This document shows, one piece after another, positions 60,820 to 64,000 of a stretch of 64,000 nucleotides of DNA (position 1 is the first letter of the stretch; each line of letters begins with the position of its first letter). Source of the stretch: Massospora cicadina. Lineage: Eukaryota > Entomophthoromycota > Entomophthoromycetes > Entomophthorales > Entomophthoraceae. A program made the translations under genes and the position numbers. The notes under the pieces were generated by a model. The model made no database searches and was not told the DNA's origin. It saw only the letters and a program-made list of their open reading frames with translations. The DNA lies in contig JAKSZP010002678.1 in NCBI GenBank assembly GCA_022478985.1, forward strand, positions 202,301 through 266,300. Direction: 5' to 3'.

Positions 60820-61230
60820 CTCAAAATTGTGGCCCTTGTCAGACCCAGAAGACTTGAGTCGGCACATTTGTATTATGCCTGGGCTGCTGCTGTGCCCACT
60901 CAATTCCTCATCAGGTTCCCCTGATGCGCGACCATTGCAAGGTTGACAAGTCTGGTTCACCCTTTTCTTCCTTGATGAGTTGAATTAAAGTGGATTGTGC
61001 TTACTTCTTGTTCCCCATTTAAATTTATGTATGCCAAAGGATGGTAACTGCAACTGCCTTAGTGTATACTGGTACCACAGGAAATTATATTGATGTTAAG
61101 GTGGTACAAGCTTTGTATCTTGAAGAAACTTCAGGTTCACCTGTCTTGTGGCATCACGGGACTCTATGCTTACACTCCCTCTATGTAAACCCGTGCACTT
61201 TGTGGCCCACAAAGATGAATTTATAGCACA
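60820..61230 (+). pseudogene. Element F linker and protease, catalytic Asp lost
   Basis: The linker KLWPLSDPEDLS and PLNSSSGSPDARP (about 60822-60945) parallels the Ser/Pro linker of element A. The protease reads TALVYTGTTGNYIDVKVVQA (about 61053-61112), with Tyr in place of the catalytic Asp of DTG. Confidence 0.7.
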
Positions 61231-61559
61231 CTTCGGTCTAATCTCAGAATTGCTTTACCCTGTGATTTTGGGGGTGCATGGTGGCGCCACCAGTCAGTGA
61301 GTATTGACTGGGAGAAGAATATTATATCATTCTCCTCCAATGCTTAACCAGGTGAAATCCCCCTTCTTCCCACCCTGGAAACAGGCAATGCGCTAGCCAA
61401 GACCATAGATAATCTTCTACAGATATTGTGCCTGAGCTCCCACTTTGCCGCATAGTCTTATTCCATTAAAGTCAGTTTTTGATGGGGAAGGGGCCAATGA
61501 GCTTCTCAGTCACTCAAATTAGATCTGAGCTTCCAGTTAATAGTGGACCTGATCAAAAT

Positions 61560-62720
61560 CAACAGTCCCCTATACCCCTACATGGCTGCAGAAGACCAGG
61601 CTTTAAAGATATGGATTGATGACATGGTGACAAAAGAGTGAATGGTCAAGAGAATTTATCTTGTTTCCTCTCCTGTGGTCTTCTCCAAGAAACCAGATGG
61701 TACTTTAAGACATGAATTGCTTATGTACAATTGAAATATTTGATGGTTTCTGATACCTACCCTTTGCCCTTGGAGGCAGCGATTCCCAGGTGCTTTCTAA
61801 ATCAATCTTCTCAAAGCTTAATCTGGTGAACGCTTTCCATCAAGTGTGGGTCAAGTCTGACCAGGAGTGGCTGACTGCAATCTGCACCTGGTATGGCAAT
61901 CATCAGTTTTAGGTTTTGACCTTAAGTCTAAAGAATGACCCAGCAGTGTTCCAGCGCCAAATAAAAGACGCCTTAGGTATCTCAGATTCTCCTTTGCAAT
62001 TACTTACATGGATGACACCTTGATCGACTCACCCAATGCAACACCACATCAAGGATTTGGTAGAAGTTGCTGCAGCCCTCCAGAAATATGGTCTAATGGC
62101 TAAGCCATCCAAATGCGCTCTATAAGGAAGAAGTTAATTCATGGGGAATCTGACCTTAAAAGATGGTCTTGCCATCGCGCATTCTAAGCTGGATGCCATT
62201 TGCTCCTGGCCTACCCCTGTGACACAGAACCAGATGTGGAGCTTCCTCAGATCAGCTACATTGCTTAAAAGGTTGCTAGCCATTTCAGAGAGAACCTCAT
62301 CTCTTCACCCCCTCAAGGTAAGAACGCCCCATTTGTTTGGACTCCAGAAAGCCAGCAGTCATTTGATGCAATAAAGGAGTTCATCACCACTACCCTCATT
62401 CTTCGCAATGCTGATGAAGCTAAACCATTTATTGTGTCATGCGATGCCTCTAAAACTTCAGTAGAAGCTGTACTTCTTCAGGAACATGAAGGATGTAAAC
62501 ACTCAGTGGCTTACTTATCATGGAAGTTCAGCGCCACAGAGCGAGCCCGATCCATTTATAATAAGGAGTTGTTAGCAGTTTCTTGGTCCCTGATACATTG
62601 GCGGTGCCTGCTACAAGGGCCAAGCACACTGTGGTTGTGCACACAGTCACGATTCGCTCACTTTCATCGTAAACCTCAGAAGCTTGCTCACAGGCAGAAC
62701 CAGAACTCATCGTGACCTTT
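61560..62720 (+). pseudogene. Element F reverse transcriptase and RNase H, broken
   Basis: The fingers show PYMAAEDQALKIWIDDMVTK (about 61579-61636) and SPVVFSKKPDGTL. The palm shows SKLNLVNAFHQVWVKSDQEW (about 61815-61872) and ITYMDDTLID (about 61999-62028, intact YMDD). The thumb reads LKDGLAIAHSKLDAICSW. RNase H has VSCDASKTSVEAVLLQ and NKELLAVSWSLIHWRCLLQG (about 62437-62620). At least four frame changes interrupt it. Confidence 0.87.
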
Positions 62721-63479
62721 TTATTTTGATTTCAAGTATGAGCTTGTCAAAGGGGACGCCCATATTCTACCCAATTTTTTGAACTGCGCACCCCTAATGG
62801 GTACCCTTATAGATATGAACTTAGAATTAGTCATATAATTCCCCCTGAACAAGCCATTGATCCGCCACCTCCATCCATTGATGTGGCTACGTCCCGCATC
62901 TTAACTCCTAAGCCCAAACCCAGACCTAAGAATAAAATAAAATAAAATCCAAAGCCAAACTTCTTGTAAGTCCACACCCTTAGTACCCCTGATACTCCTT
63001 TGGAGCTTGAAGCCACTGTAAATGAGGGTCTTCTCTAAATGCTAATATCCTTGATATTCCATCTGAGCCAGCTACTGAAGTCACCCCATCTTACCAAGGC
63101 CAGTATCTCCTGGATGACGTTTTGGCATCCAAGTCTACTGATCCTGAAAGAAGAAACTTCCTGGAAAAGATTAATGCTGATAAAGCCCCTTCTGAATGGT
63201 ATTTCCAAAAGGATAGGGTAGTATATTATCATAACAAGGTATGGGTCCCGCTGAGATGCATTCACGTTTCATAAGGGAACATCATTACCAACCAACCATG
63301 GGGCAATTTTGGCGCTAAAATGGCATCAACCTCATCAAATGAGCGTACGATTGAAATTGACTGACAAAGGAGGTTCCCTCCTAGATTGAGAGATGCTTGA
63401 GCTGCGCTAGGTCCAAGTCTGATAGGACAGGGCGGAATGGCCTCCTCCAACCTCTTCAACAAGCAGCTGACTATGGACG

Positions 63480-64000
63480 TCACTATCAGTAGACTTTATT
63501 TTTACTTACCCAACTCATATGTATATGATGCTATCATGGTGGTGGTAAACACTTTATAAAATATGCTATCTTTATCCCCTGTATGACAACCACTATAGCT
63601 GAGGACATGGCACGGTTGTTTGTAGAATATTGTTATTCTGTTTGGGGTTTCCCAAGAGGTAATCAGCGATAGGGGACCTCAATTTACCTTGCAATTCATG
63701 GAGGCTTTGTGTGAAATGTTGAAGATTAAGCCATGCAGATTTTTAGCTTACCACCCCCACTCAGATGGCCAAATGGAGTGCATTAATTAGTCCTTAATGC
63801 AGTACCTGCGATGCTATGTGACTGCTTCTCAGGATACATAAGCAGCGGACTTTCCTATGGCTCAATTCGCATACAACAATTCCCTCCATGCATCAACGGG
63901 GGTGTCACCTATTTATGCTAACTTGGGGTACGACCCTGCATTCAGTGTTGGTCCACAAGCATGCAGTAACATTCCTGCTGCAAAAAAAATTTGTTACATC
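63480..64000 (+). pseudogene. Element F integrase, continues past the window
   Basis: The core is well kept in pieces: KYAIFIPCMTTTIAEDMARL, EVISDRGPQFTLQFMEALCE (about 63657-63717, second Asp intact), YHPHSDGQMECIN (about 63750-63785, catalytic Glu present), and FAYNNSLHASTGVSPIYANL (about 63866-63925). Stops and a frameshift at about 63655 break the frame. The C-terminal module is outside the window. Confidence 0.87.

Larger units (their letters stand above)
59268..64000 (+). mobile_element. Element F: Ty3-type LTR retrotransposon, group 1, cut by the window edge
   Basis: On the + strand: LTR (59268-60668), short linker, protease, RT, RNase H, then integrase running past base 64000. The layout repeats that of element A, including no separate gag between LTR and protease. 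It is a diverged relative of A and D. The 3' LTR lies outside the window. Confidence 0.8.

Noticed and set aside
60652..60960. 102-codon - strand frame as a gene
   Set aside because: It is antisense to the element F LTR end and linker, whose + strand reading aligns with element A.
1..64000. RIP-type mutation of the repeats
   Set aside because: LTR pairs differ by both transitions and transversions, and stops arise from several codon types; no clear C-to-T bias in one dinucleotide could be seen by eye. A dinucleotide index on aligned copies would settle it.

Overview
This window is a graveyard of transposable elements in an AT-rich eukaryotic genome. I found no host protein gene, no rRNA and no functional tRNA in 64 kb. 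Almost all recognisable coding sequence is reverse transcriptase, RNase H, integrase, aspartic protease or Gag debris, broken by stops and frameshifts; the longest open frame is about 150 codons. The TE load and Ty3-type pol genes would suit a large, repeat-rich fungal genome (rust or entomophthoralean fungi are examples), but the sequence does not fix the taxon.

Layout. 1-3806: the 3' part of an L1-type LINE, split by a block of 165-bp tandem repeats. 3879-4201: a SINE with a tRNA-like head, a 3' tail shared with that LINE and an 18-bp target duplication. 5688-9618: an LTR element with Gag-like debris but no pol. 11559-12887: an LTR in + orientation. 12892-19386: Ty3-type element A (-). 20077-20622: a mariner-derived foldback element with 244-bp arms. 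24629-31154: Ty3-type element B (-), the best preserved, with a perfect 5-bp target duplication. 31407-37952: element C (-). About 38000-43950: element E (+). 46867-54726: element D (-), a relative of A, split by a 1466-bp TRIM-like element nested in its RT. 54825 onward: an LTR start (+). 59268-64000: element F (+), of the A/D family, running off the window.

Two LTR groups can be separated. Group 1 (A, D, F and the LTRs starting at 11559 and 54825) has 1.27-1.4 kb LTRs starting TGTAA or close to it and ending TGACA or close to it. No Gag lies between its 5' LTR and protease. Instead its LTRs carry protein-like conserved segments: a VVDERWV-type motif near the LTR start, and a Gag-like or hydrophobic frame that in A crosses from the LTR into the internal region. 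Group 2 (B, C, E, the TRIM and the 5.7-9.6 kb element) has shorter LTRs, and the members whose PBS survives share one primer-binding site (TGGTGCTCACTACAGG-like) and a G-rich polypurine tract.

The order of events can be partly read: the TRIM is younger than D; the foldback element, whose arms are nearly identical, is probably among the youngest insertions; the LTR pairs are visibly diverged and old.
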